This document shows, piece after piece, positions 1-6,867 of a stretch of 12,774 nucleotides of DNA (the first letter of the stretch is position 1; the number at the start of each line of letters is the position of its first letter). A program made the position numbers and the translations under genes. The notes beneath the pieces are model-generated. The model ran no database searches. It was not told the DNA's origin and saw nothing but the letters and a program-made list of their open reading frames with translations. This DNA comes from Intrasporangium_A sp039812505 (GTDB lineage Bacteria > Actinomycetota > Actinomycetes > Actinomycetales > Dermatophilaceae): the NCBI RefSeq assembly GCF_039812505.1, contig NZ_JBDIAQ010000099.1, positions 1-12,774 on the forward strand, given 5' to 3'.

Positions 1-429
1 CTGCCGATGCCGTTCGTGCAGCGCTGGTCCGAGCCGGCCCACCCGGCCGCCACCGGTAGCCCTCGGCTACCGGATCCGCCGCCGGCGCCCGCGTCCGCGT
101 ACGTGCCGCTGACCCTCGCGTCGACGCCGACCGTCTCGCGGGCACCGGACGACGAGACCGCCCCCATCCCGGCCGTCGTGCAGCCGGACGACGTCATGCC
201 GCCGGGACGACCGGACGGCCCGGACGACGCAACCCGGCCCGCCGCGGAGGGCACGGCGGCACCGGCCGAGCTGAGCGGCATACGGCAAGGTGCGGATGCC
301 CCGTCCCCGCCGACCGCCCAGCAGGTCGAGGAGCTCGCGCGGCGGCTCTACGACCCGGTGGTCGCGCGGCTGCGGGCCGAGCTGCTCGTGGACCGGGAGC
401 GTCACGGCCGGCGGACGGACATGTGGTGA
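1..429 (+). CDS. eCIS-associated low-complexity protein, 5' end probably outside the window
   Basis: The reading frame is open from base 1; the first ATG is at base 7, but only two codons precede it, so the true start may lie upstream. The visible part is about 140 residues. It opens with a FVQRW segment, followed by about 90 residues rich in Pro, Ala and Asp that look disordered. The end, roughly residues 102-140, is a charged predicted helix containing ARRLYDP, RLRAELLVDRER and a final TDMW. From memory, proteins with VQR-type motifs and a similar LARRLYDPL...RLRAEL..DRER ending occur just before the second tube gene in actinobacterial CIS loci. Their function is not known to me. The stop codon overlaps the ribosome-binding site of the tube gene, which places it in the same operon. 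A scaffolding or assembly role is only a guess. Confidence 0.7.
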   Translation: MPMPFVQRWSEPAHPAATGSPRLPDPPPAPASAYVPLTLASTPTVSRAPDDETAPIPAVVQPDDVMPPGRPDGPDDATRPAAEGTAAPAELSGIRQGADAPSPPTAQQVEELARRLYDPVVARLRAELLVDRERHGRRTDMW

Positions 430-439
430 GGAGGACCCG

Positions 440-877
440 ATGATTCCGGAGGTGGACACCGCGCTCACCGTGAGCTTCCAGGTCAAGCTGGACGACCAGG
501 ACCTCGGCGAGTTCTACAGCTGCGAAGGGCTGGGTTGCGAGGTCGTGATGGAGACCCGGGACGAGGGCGGCAACAACGGTTTCACGTGGCAGCTGCCGAC
601 GAAGCTCAAGTTCCCCAACATCCGGCTGACCAGGCCGCTCGGCAAGGACACCGAGAAGGTGGCCCGCTGGTTCGCCAGCATGCAGACGGGCTACACGCGG
701 CGCACCGCGACGATCGTGGCGATGGGCGCGGACGGCCGGACCATCGCCACCTGGGGGCTGCTCGACGTCGTGCCGGTGCGGTGGAGCGGGCCGTCCCTCA
801 GCGCCGACCAGTCCAAGGTCGTCACGGAGACGATCGAGATCGCGCACCACGGCTTCCTCGCCAACGGGAGCGCGTGA
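440..877 (+). CDS. CIS inner tube protein (T4 gp19-like, baseplate-proximal tube)
   Basis: The product is 145 residues, the usual size for gp19-type tube subunits. These stack as hexameric rings to form the inner tube that the sheath drives into the target. Family features visible are the N-terminal strand ending in FQVKLDD, the SCEGLGCEV segment at about residues 27-35, the EGGNNGF loop at about 43-49, and the LKFPNIRLTRPLG stretch that follows. The protein ends in an SKVVTETIEIAHHGF strand. The ATG at 440 is supported by GAGGAGGA at 428-435. The stop overlaps the next ATG (TGATG), so translation is coupled. Its place directly before the LysM and spike genes matches the Pvc5/Afp5-like second tube gene rather than the bulk tube gene beside the sheath. 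That assignment is by position; the family call is firm. Confidence 0.95.
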   Translation: MIPEVDTALTVSFQVKLDDQDLGEFYSCEGLGCEVVMETRDEGGNNGFTWQLPTKLKFPNIRLTRPLGKDTEKVARWFASMQTGYTRRTATIVAMGADGRTIATWGLLDVVPVRWSGPSLSADQSKVVTETIEIAHHGFLANGSA

Positions 878-1728
878 TGGCCGGCGGCTCCGTCGCGATG
901 GATGTCGCCGCGGCCGGCGGTGGGGCAGCTGCGCCGAACAGCCGGCCCAAGCTCGAGCACGCCTACCTGCTGGTCCACGAGCCGTCCCCGGACGGGTCCC
1001 TGTCCCGGCCCGGGGCCCAGATCGACAAGATCTCCTTCCAGTTCAACCCGAAGGAGCTGAACGTCAACAAGGCGGCCCGCTGGATCCGGGCCACCGGCCA
1101 GGGCAACACGAAGTCGGGTCCCCCCCAGTTCCAGGGCCCCGAGCCCGCCAAGCTCACCCTGGAGATGTTCCTCGACGCGTCCGACACGCAGGGCACGACG
1201 GTCGTCAAGACCGTCGAACGGCTGATGGCCTGCTGCGTGCCCACCACCGCCTCGCACGACCGGGACAAGGGGTCGCCGCCGTGGGTGCTGTTCCGGTGGG
1301 GCGGTCTCACCGGCTTCCTGGCCTACGTCAGTCAGGTGGGCGTGCGCTACACGCTCTTCACGCCCGGCGGGCTGCCCATCCGCGCCACCTGCACTGTGTC
1401 GCTCGAGGAGCTCGCGGGGGAGACCCCCCGACAGAACCCCACCTCCGGCGGGCTCGTCCCGCGCCGGGTGCACGTCGTCGTCGAGGGCGACACGCTCGCC
1501 GCGCTGGCCTACCGGGAGTACGGCAGCCCAGGCCTGTGGCGGGCGGTCGCGGCGGTCAACGGGATCGACGACCCGATGCGGCTGCCGCCGGGGACGCGCC
1601 TGCTGATGCCGTCCGGCGAGGACCTGGCGGCTGCGACGGCCCCGCCGCAGGACGCGGAACCCGCCACCGCGGCGGCCCCGTCGCCCGCCGGGCCGTGGGC
1701 CGGGGCGGGGGTGCCCCGTGCCCAATGA
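877..1728 (+). CDS. CIS tube/baseplate adaptor with C-terminal LysM (Pvc7/Afp7-like)
   Basis: The product is 283 residues. Residues 1-24 are Ala/Gly-rich. Residues about 25-190 form the CIS tube-protein N-terminal domain, seen in KISFQFNPKELNV, in LTLEMFLDASD, and in the PPWVLFRWG...FLAYVSQV core. A LysM fold follows at about 197-246, with VVVEGDTLAALAYREYG, then LWRAVAAVNGI and PPGTRLLMP. Residues 247-283 are an Ala/Pro-rich tail. In related particles this protein joins the first tube ring to the spike and baseplate. The LysM is therefore probably structural rather than a cell-wall hydrolase part. The ATG at 877 overlaps the previous stop and has GGGAG at 866-870. An in-frame ATG at 898 is possible but has weaker support. 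The 3' end overlaps the spike start by 11 nt. Confidence 0.93.
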   Translation: MAGGSVAMDVAAAGGGAAAPNSRPKLEHAYLLVHEPSPDGSLSRPGAQIDKISFQFNPKELNVNKAARWIRATGQGNTKSGPPQFQGPEPAKLTLEMFLDASDTQGTTVVKTVERLMACCVPTTASHDRDKGSPPWVLFRWGGLTGFLAYVSQVGVRYTLFTPGGLPIRATCTVSLEELAGETPRQNPTSGGLVPRRVHVVVEGDTLAALAYREYGSPGLWRAVAAVNGIDDPMRLPPGTRLLMPSGEDLAAATAPPQDAEPATAAAPSPAGPWAGAGVPRAQ

Positions 1729-3598
1729 GGAGACCAGCAGCACCGCGCAGGTGGCCGTGAACGGCCAGCCACTGCCGCCGGAGGTAGCGGCGGCGCTCGT
1801 CTCGGTGGTGGTCGAGGACAGCCGGCAGGTGCCGGCGCTGTTCGTCCTCACCTTCCTCGACGAGGACGCCGACGTCCTGCAGCGCGCCGCGCTGCGGATC
1901 GGGGCCCAGGTGCGGGTGCAGGTGCAGCGCAGCGGCCCGGGCAGCGCGGTCGAGCTGCTGACCGGCGAGGTGACGGCGCTGGAGGTCGAGGTCAGCGAGC
2001 TGGGCACCCGCACCGTGGTGCGCGGCTACGACAAGACCCACCGGCTCCAGCGCGGCCGGCGGGTCAAGGCGTACACCGACATGACGGTCCCGGACATCGT
2101 CCGGTCGGTCGCCTCCGCGGCAGCCCTGTCGGTGGGACAGATCGACAGCTTCCCCGGGGTTCTCAAGCACGTCAGCCAGGCCGGCGTCAGCGACTGGGCG
2201 TTCCTCCAGGAGCTTGCGACGAGCGTCGGCGCGGAGGTGGCGCTGAACGGGGACGGGGCACTGGACTTCCGCAAGCCGGCCCGTGCCGCGACCGGACCGG
2301 CCACCACAGCGTCGGCCCGGCAGAACGCGCTCGTCGTCGAGAAGGGTTACAACCTGATCCACCTGCGCGGCGGGGTCACCGCCTCCGACCAGGTGCCGTC
2401 GGTGGAGGTCAGGGGATGGGACGTCGCCGCCGCCCAGGCGATCGTCTCGACCCAGCCTGCCGCGGCGACCAACGTGGACGGCAACGGCATCGACCCCGCT
2501 GGGCTCGCCCGGGCCTTCGGCGCCCAGCCCTGGCTGGAGCCGTGGCCGGCGCACACGACATCCGGCCCGTGCGGCGACCTGGCCGCCTCGATCTCCGCCC
2601 GGCTCGCCGCGGGCTGCGTCGAGCTCGACGGGATCGTCCGGGGCAACCCCAGCCTGCGGGCGGGCGCGGTCGTGGCGGTGACCAAGGTCGGCACGCCGTT
2701 CGACGGCAAGTACGTGCTGACCTCGACGCGCCACGAGATAAGCCGGGACCGCGGGTACGTCACGCACTTCGCGGTGAGCGGCGCGTCGGAACGCTCGCTG
2801 CACGGGATCGCCGAGTCCACCGGGGCCGGCCCGGCCCGCCGCCGCCGGGTCGACGGGCTGCTCAACGCCGTCGTCACCTCGGTCAAGGACCCCGACAACA
2901 AGGGGCGCGTCCAGGTCAAGTACCCCGTCCTGTCGGACAGCTACGTCAGCGCCTGGGCGCGCACGGTACAGCCCGGCGCCGGCGGCGGGCGCGGCGCCAT
3001 CGTGTTGCCGGAGGTCAACGACGAGGTGCTGGTCGGGTTCGGCCTGGGCAACTTCAACGACCCGTACGTCCTCGGTGGTCTCTACAACGGCCGGGCGGCG
3101 CCCACGAAGGCGTGGGGCGAACACGTGGACTCGACCAGTGGCGCGGTGACCCGCCGCGCGTTCGTCTCGCGAACCGGCATGGTCGTGGAGCTGGTCGAGA
3201 CCCAGCAGGACGAGCAGCTCACGTTGAGCACCAGCGGCGGCAAGCAGCGGGTCACCCTGACCCAGAAGGCGAACGCCGGCATCGAGATCGTGTCCGAGGG
3301 GCCGGTGTCCGTCACCGCCAAGCAGGACGTGACCGTCACGGCGCAGCAGGGCGTCTCGGTGACGGCGCAGCGCGACGTCAAGGTCGAGACGACGGGGGGC
3401 AACCTGACCGCCAAGGCGCTCGAGATCACCCTCGAGGGCAGCACCGCCGTCAAGGTGAAGGCCCCGAACGTCGCCGTCGAGGCGACCGGGTCCCTCGAGC
3501 TCAAGGGCACCTCGGTCAAGATCGCCGCCAACGCCACCGCCGAGCTCTCGGCCGCCGCCCTGACCACCGTGAAGGGAGGCCTGGTGCGGATCAACTGA
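1718..3598 (+). CDS. CIS spike protein: gpD-like hub, gp5 OB-fold and beta-helix (VgrG/Pvc8-like)
   Basis: The product is 626 residues and would form the trimeric central spike below the tube. Residues 1 to about 360 resemble the phage late-control D / VgrG hub; examples are YDKTHRLQRGRR at about 104-115 and SDWAFLQELA at 158-167. Residues about 376-465 form a gp5 N-terminal OB-fold, with VTSVKDPDNKGRVQVKYP and LPEVNDEVLVGFGLGNFNDPYVLGGLYNG. From about 500 to 626 short alternating strands repeat (VSVTAKQD, VTVTAQQG, VSVTAQRD, VKVETTGG), as in the triangular beta-helix of VgrG and gp5. No enzymatic extension follows the helix, so this is a plain spike and not an evolved VgrG with an effector domain. 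The GTG at 1718 gives an 11-nt overlap with the upstream gene and follows a G-rich Shine-Dalgarno-like run at 1702-1711. Confidence 0.95.
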   Translation: MPNEETSSTAQVAVNGQPLPPEVAAALVSVVVEDSRQVPALFVLTFLDEDADVLQRAALRIGAQVRVQVQRSGPGSAVELLTGEVTALEVEVSELGTRTVVRGYDKTHRLQRGRRVKAYTDMTVPDIVRSVASAAALSVGQIDSFPGVLKHVSQAGVSDWAFLQELATSVGAEVALNGDGALDFRKPARAATGPATTASARQNALVVEKGYNLIHLRGGVTASDQVPSVEVRGWDVAAAQAIVSTQPAAATNVDGNGIDPAGLARAFGAQPWLEPWPAHTTSGPCGDLAASISARLAAGCVELDGIVRGNPSLRAGAVVAVTKVGTPFDGKYVLTSTRHEISRDRGYVTHFAVSGASERSLHGIAESTGAGPARRRRVDGLLNAVVTSVKDPDNKGRVQVKYPVLSDSYVSAWARTVQPGAGGGRGAIVLPEVNDEVLVGFGLGNFNDPYVLGGLYNGRAAPTKAWGEHVDSTSGAVTRRAFVSRTGMVVELVETQQDEQLTLSTSGGKQRVTLTQKANAGIEIVSEGPVSVTAKQDVTVTAQQGVSVTAQRDVKVETTGGNLTAKALEITLEGSTAVKVKAPNVAVEATGSLELKGTSVKIAANATAELSAAALTTVKGGLVRIN

Positions 3599-3636
3599 GG
3601 GCCGACCGCCACCCGTACGGACAAGGAGGAGGAGCG

Positions 3637-3918
3637 ATGCCACCGGCCGCTCGCGTCACCGACCAGACCGGACACCCCGGCGTGATCACCGGCCCCGGCG
3701 TGGCCACCGTGCTGATCGGTGGGCTGCCCGCCGCGGTGCTCGGGGACCTGCACACCTGCGCCTTCCCGGGGATACCGCCGCACCCGCCCACGCCGCTGGC
3801 ACCCGGGTGCCCCACCGTGCTCATCGGCTCACGGCCGGCCATCCGGGTCGGCGACCTGGCCGGCTGCGGCGCGCCGGTCATCCCGCCCGGCTGCCCGACG
3901 GTCCTGATCGGGGGTTGA
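3637..3918 (+). CDS. PAAR-like spike tip protein
   Basis: The product is 93 residues, the size of stand-alone PAAR proteins that cap the spike with a metal-bound cone. Three TVLIG strands at about residues 24-28, 60-64 and 88-92 give the internal repetition typical of the fold, with PAAVLGD and PAIRVGD strands between them. Possible metal ligands are H13, H39, C41, H49, C58, C77 and C86. PAAR tips normally hold one zinc through three His and one Cys, and I cannot say which residues serve here. There is no N- or C-terminal extension, so no fused toxin. An excellent ribosome-binding site (AAGGAGGAGGAG, 3623-3634) precedes the ATG, and the 38-nt gap after the spike gene is the widest up to the gp7-like gene. 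The gp25-like gene starts 2 nt after its stop. Confidence 0.92.
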   Translation: MPPAARVTDQTGHPGVITGPGVATVLIGGLPAAVLGDLHTCAFPGIPPHPPTPLAPGCPTVLIGSRPAIRVGDLAGCGAPVIPPGCPTVLIGG

Positions 3919-3920
3919 GG

Positions 3921-4334
3921 ATGGCGCAGGAGTTCATCGGCTCCGGCTGGAGCTTCCCCCTCGCGGCCGACGCCACCGGCGGGGTCTCGCTCGTGACGGG
4001 CACCCGGGAGATCGAGGAGAGCATCCGGCTGATCCTGGCCACGGCCCCCGGCGAGCGGCCGATGCGACCCGAGTTCGGGTGCGCCGTCCACGACTACGTC
4101 TTCGCCCCGGCCGATGCGGGCACTGCGGGAGACATCGCGTACGCCGTCCGCGTCGCCCTCGACCGGTGGGAGCCGAGGATCGTGGTCGAGTCTGTGGACG
4201 TCCGCTTCGACGAGATCGACCTGGGGACGCTCTACATCGACATCGGCTACTCCATCGCCGGCACGAACGACCCCCGCAACCTCGTCTTCCCCTTCTACGT
4301 CATCCCCGCAGCCGAAGGTGGTGGTGCGTCGTGA
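3921..4334 (+). CDS. Baseplate wedge protein, gp25/GpW-like
   Basis: The product is 137 residues, typical of gp25-like lysozyme-fold-derived baseplate proteins that nucleate the sheath and belong to the inner baseplate. The signature is clear: GWSFPL near residue 10, the IEESIRLILATAPGERPMRP helix-loop at 31-50 followed by EFGC, and DRWEPRI at 81-87. A strand pair follows, with LYIDIGYSI and ending at about LVFPFYVI. The ATG at 921 nt after base 3000, that is 3921, follows a GGGGG run at 3910-3914 and a 2-nt gap from the PAAR stop. The stop overlaps the next GTG by 4 nt (GTGA). The order PAAR then gp25 is the reverse of Photorhabdus PVC order as I recall it. The family call is secure from sequence. 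Confidence 0.95.
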   Translation: MAQEFIGSGWSFPLAADATGGVSLVTGTREIEESIRLILATAPGERPMRPEFGCAVHDYVFAPADAGTAGDIAYAVRVALDRWEPRIVVESVDVRFDEIDLGTLYIDIGYSIAGTNDPRNLVFPFYVIPAAEGGGAS

Positions 4335-6274
4335 GCCTGCCCCTGCCCAACCTGGACGATCGCCGGTTCCAGGACCTCGTCGACGACGCCAAGCGGCTCG
4401 TGCAGCTGCGCTGCCCCGAGTGGACCGACCACAACGTGTCGGACCCCGGCGTCACCCTCATCGAGGCCTTCGCCTACCTGACCGACCAGCTGATCTACCG
4501 ACTCAACCGGGTGCCGGACAAGCTCTACCTAGCCTTCCTCGACCTCATCGGGGTTCGCCCGCACCCCCCTGGGGCGGCCGCGGCGGACCTGACCTTCTGG
4601 CTCTCGGCGCCCCAGCCGGACCCGGTGCAGGTCGCGCGCGGCACGAGTGTCGCGACGCAGCGCACGGAGCGCGAGGAGCCCGTCGTCTTCGAGACGACCC
4701 AGGATCTGGTCGTCCCGCCACGACGACTCGCCACGGTGGCCACCCAGGCGGTCTCCGGGCAGCCGGTGCCCAGGTCCCTGGAGCTGGGCGACGAGACCGG
4801 CTTCCGGGCCTTCACGACGCCGCCGGAGCTCGGCGACGCGCTGCTGTTCGCCCTGGATGGCGCCGCACCGCGCTGCGCCGTCGCGCTGCGCTTCGACTGC
4901 GACGTCCAGGGCGCCGGGGTCCACCCGGACCACCCCCCACTGCGCTGGGAGGCGTGGACCCGGGCCGGCTGGCAGCCCTGCGAGCTCGACTCGGACGGCA
5001 CCGGCGGGCTGAACCGGCCCGGCGACGTGATCGTCCACGTGCCCGCCGGCCACGCCGTGTCCACGACGGGAGGGGCACACGGCGGCTGGCTCCGGTGCGT
5101 CGTGACGGAGCCGGTGGGCGACTTTCCCGCCTACCGCGTGTCTCCCGAGGTGCGGGCCGTGACCGCCTTCACCATCGGCGGCACGGTGGGCTCGGTCAAC
5201 GCCGAGGTGGTCCGCGACGAGGTGGTGGGCCTCTCGGAGGGGGTGCCGGGCCAGTCGTTCGTGCTGGCGCACCATCCGCTGGTCCGGGACGCGACGCCGG
5301 TCGTCATCGACGTGGCGGCCGGGTCGGGCTGGGAGGAGTGGACCGAGGTGACCTCCTTCGCCGACCGGCGACCGGACGAGCGCGTCTTCCGCCTCGACGC
5401 CGCCTCCGGGACGGTCGAGCTGCCCCCCGCCGTGCGGGAGGCCGACGGGACGATGCGCCGGTACGGTGCGGTTCCGCCGCGTGGGGCGCCCCTGCGGGTC
5501 CAGTCCTACCGGTTCGGGGGAGGGGCGCGCGGCAACGTCTCCGCTCGGGCCCTCCAGACGCTGCGCGCCCCCATCCCCTTCGTCGACCGGGTCGAGAACC
5601 GCCGCCCGGCGGTCGGCGGGGTGGCGGCCGAGACGCTGGAGGAGCTGCGGCTGCGCGGGCCCCTGGAGCTGCGCACCCGGGACCGGGCCGTCACCGCCGA
5701 GGACTTCGAGATCCTCGCGCTCCAGGCCGCCCCGAACCTGGCCCGGGTGCGCTGCGCTCCCGAGGGCGACTGCGGCGCGAGGCTGCTCGTCGTGCCGACT
5801 GCCGCGCGCGCGGCCGACGGGACGATCCGCTTCGAGGACCTGGTGCCGTCGGCGGACCTGCTGGGGGTGCTGCGCGACCATCTCGACGACCGCCGTGTCG
5901 TCGGGACGCGGCTGGTGATCGAGCCCCCGTACTACCAGGGCGTCACCGTCGTCGCCCAGCTGCGGGCCCGTCCTCGGGCCGACGTGATCGCCCTGCAGGA
6001 CGAGTCGCTCGCCGTGCTGTACCGGTACTTCGACCCGCTGGTCGGCGGCCCGGACGGGACCGGGTGGCCCTTCGGGCGACCCGTCCAGGCCGGGGAGGTC
6101 TACGGGGTGCTGCAGCGGCTGCCGGGTACCGAGTTCGTCGAGCAGGTCCGGCTGTTCACCGCGGACCCCAGGACGTCGCAGCGCGGCCAGCAGACCGACC
6201 GGATCGAGCTGGACCCGCAGGCCCTGGTGTTCTCGTTCGGGCACCAGGTGCGGGCCGTGAAGGAGCGGTCCTGA
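4331..6274 (+). CDS. Baseplate wedge protein, gp6/GpJ-like (Pvc11-like)
   Basis: The product is 647 residues and belongs to the baseplate J / gp6 family, whose dimers form the wedges that hold the baseplate closed until firing. The N-terminus carries LPNLDDRRFQDLVDDAKR, then a PEWTDHNVSDPGVTLIEAFAY segment, which are hallmarks of the CIS versions. A beta-rich central insertion spans about residues 100-390. The conserved GpJ core follows at about 395-520, with GNVSARAL, PFVDRVENRRPAVGG and RDRAVTAEDFE, the last near residue 450. The C-terminal part, about 530-647, contains YYQGVTVVAQL and GWPFGRPVQAGEVYG. The GTG at 4331 is preferred because it gives the 4-nt overlap with the gp25-like stop and begins right at the conserved N-terminus. 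The stop overlaps the next ATG (TGATG). Confidence 0.95.
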   Translation: MSLPLPNLDDRRFQDLVDDAKRLVQLRCPEWTDHNVSDPGVTLIEAFAYLTDQLIYRLNRVPDKLYLAFLDLIGVRPHPPGAAAADLTFWLSAPQPDPVQVARGTSVATQRTEREEPVVFETTQDLVVPPRRLATVATQAVSGQPVPRSLELGDETGFRAFTTPPELGDALLFALDGAAPRCAVALRFDCDVQGAGVHPDHPPLRWEAWTRAGWQPCELDSDGTGGLNRPGDVIVHVPAGHAVSTTGGAHGGWLRCVVTEPVGDFPAYRVSPEVRAVTAFTIGGTVGSVNAEVVRDEVVGLSEGVPGQSFVLAHHPLVRDATPVVIDVAAGSGWEEWTEVTSFADRRPDERVFRLDAASGTVELPPAVREADGTMRRYGAVPPRGAPLRVQSYRFGGGARGNVSARALQTLRAPIPFVDRVENRRPAVGGVAAETLEELRLRGPLELRTRDRAVTAEDFEILALQAAPNLARVRCAPEGDCGARLLVVPTAARAADGTIRFEDLVPSADLLGVLRDHLDDRRVVGTRLVIEPPYYQGVTVVAQLRARPRADVIALQDESLAVLYRYFDPLVGGPDGTGWPFGRPVQAGEVYGVLQRLPGTEFVEQVRLFTADPRTSQRGQQTDRIELDPQALVFSFGHQVRAVKERS

Positions 6275-6813
6275 TGCGGGGCATCGTCGCCGACCTCGAC
6301 ACGGCCTTCCCGATGCTGCTCCAGCTCCCGGGCGTCTACCAGGACGGCGACTTCGGGCCGCGCTTCGTCGCCGCGTTCGACGACTCCCTGGCGCCGATCC
6401 TGTCGACCCTGGACAACCTGGCCGCCTACGTCGACCCGCGCCTGGCCCCGAGCGACTTCGTGGCCATGCTGGCCCACTGGGTCGCGGTCCAGATCGACGA
6501 CCAGATGCAGCCCGCGGACCAGCGCCGGGCCGTCGTCGACGCGATGCGGACCCACGCGCGCCGCGGGACCGTGGCCGCCCTGCGCAATGTGGTGGCCCAC
6601 CTCACCGGCGCGCAGGTCGAGGTGACCGACAGCGGGGCGGTCACCACCTCGAGCACGCCCGGCGCACCGCTACCCGGGGCGGCCGTGCCGGAGGTGCACG
6701 TCCGCATCGTGGTCGCCGACCCCGACACCGTGGACCGGGCCCGGATCGAGGCGGTGCTGCGGACGGTCAAGCCCGTCCACGTGCGGCACGTCCTCGAGGT
6801 CGTGACCGGATGA
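6274..6813 (+). CDS. Baseplate wedge / phage tail protein I-like (gp7, Pvc12-like)
   Basis: The product is 179 residues. It matches the phage tail protein I group found after GpJ-like genes in CIS loci, which pairs with the gp6-like protein in the wedge. Visible hallmarks are LPGVYQDGDFGPRFVAAFDD at about 18-37 and the LDNLAAYVDPRLAPSDFVAMLAHWV stretch after it. Next comes the RRAVVDAMRTHARRGTVAALR segment, and the C-terminal strand VHVRIVVAD leads to KPVHVRHVLEVV. The protein is much shorter than the large Pvc12 of Photorhabdus, as is usual in actinobacterial loci as far as I recall. The ATG at 6274 is served by AAGGAG at 6260-6265, 8 nt away, and overlaps the previous stop by one base. Tail-fibre genes, which often follow, are absent here. 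Confidence 0.92.
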   Translation: MRGIVADLDTAFPMLLQLPGVYQDGDFGPRFVAAFDDSLAPILSTLDNLAAYVDPRLAPSDFVAMLAHWVAVQIDDQMQPADQRRAVVDAMRTHARRGTVAALRNVVAHLTGAQVEVTDSGAVTTSSTPGAPLPGAAVPEVHVRIVVADPDTVDRARIEAVLRTVKPVHVRHVLEVVTG

Positions 6814-6848
6814 CGTCGCCGAGTATGCCGCCGTCGCCGGCGGCCTGA
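6810..6848 (+). other. Possible 12-codon coupled mini-ORF
   Basis: An ATG overlaps the stop of the gp7-like gene (ATGA) and opens a 12-codon frame reading MTSPSMPPSPAA, then TGA. It stops 4 nt before the GAGGAGG ribosome-binding site of the next gene. No family can be recognised. It may simply carry ribosomes toward the next gene or be chance. Confidence 0.15.
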
Positions 6849-6867
6849 GCACGAGGAGGTGGGCTCC

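Noticed and set aside
1468..1614. LysM as evidence of a secreted cell-wall hydrolase
   Set aside because: There is no signal peptide or hydrolase domain, and the CIS tube domain and operon position fit a structural adaptor.
691..2013. 440-codon - strand frame across the tube, LysM and spike genes
   Set aside because: It crosses three real gene boundaries and has the composition of an antisense artefact.
1556..3643. Long open frame (695 codons) on the - strand opposite the spike gene
   Set aside because: It is antisense to a clearly recognised spike protein, has low-complexity Arg/Gly/Asp-rich composition and matches no family; it reflects GC-rich codon bias.
4529..6244. 571-codon frame on the - strand opposite the baseplate J gene
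   Set aside because: Shadow of the GpJ-like gene, with no recognisable domain or start signal.
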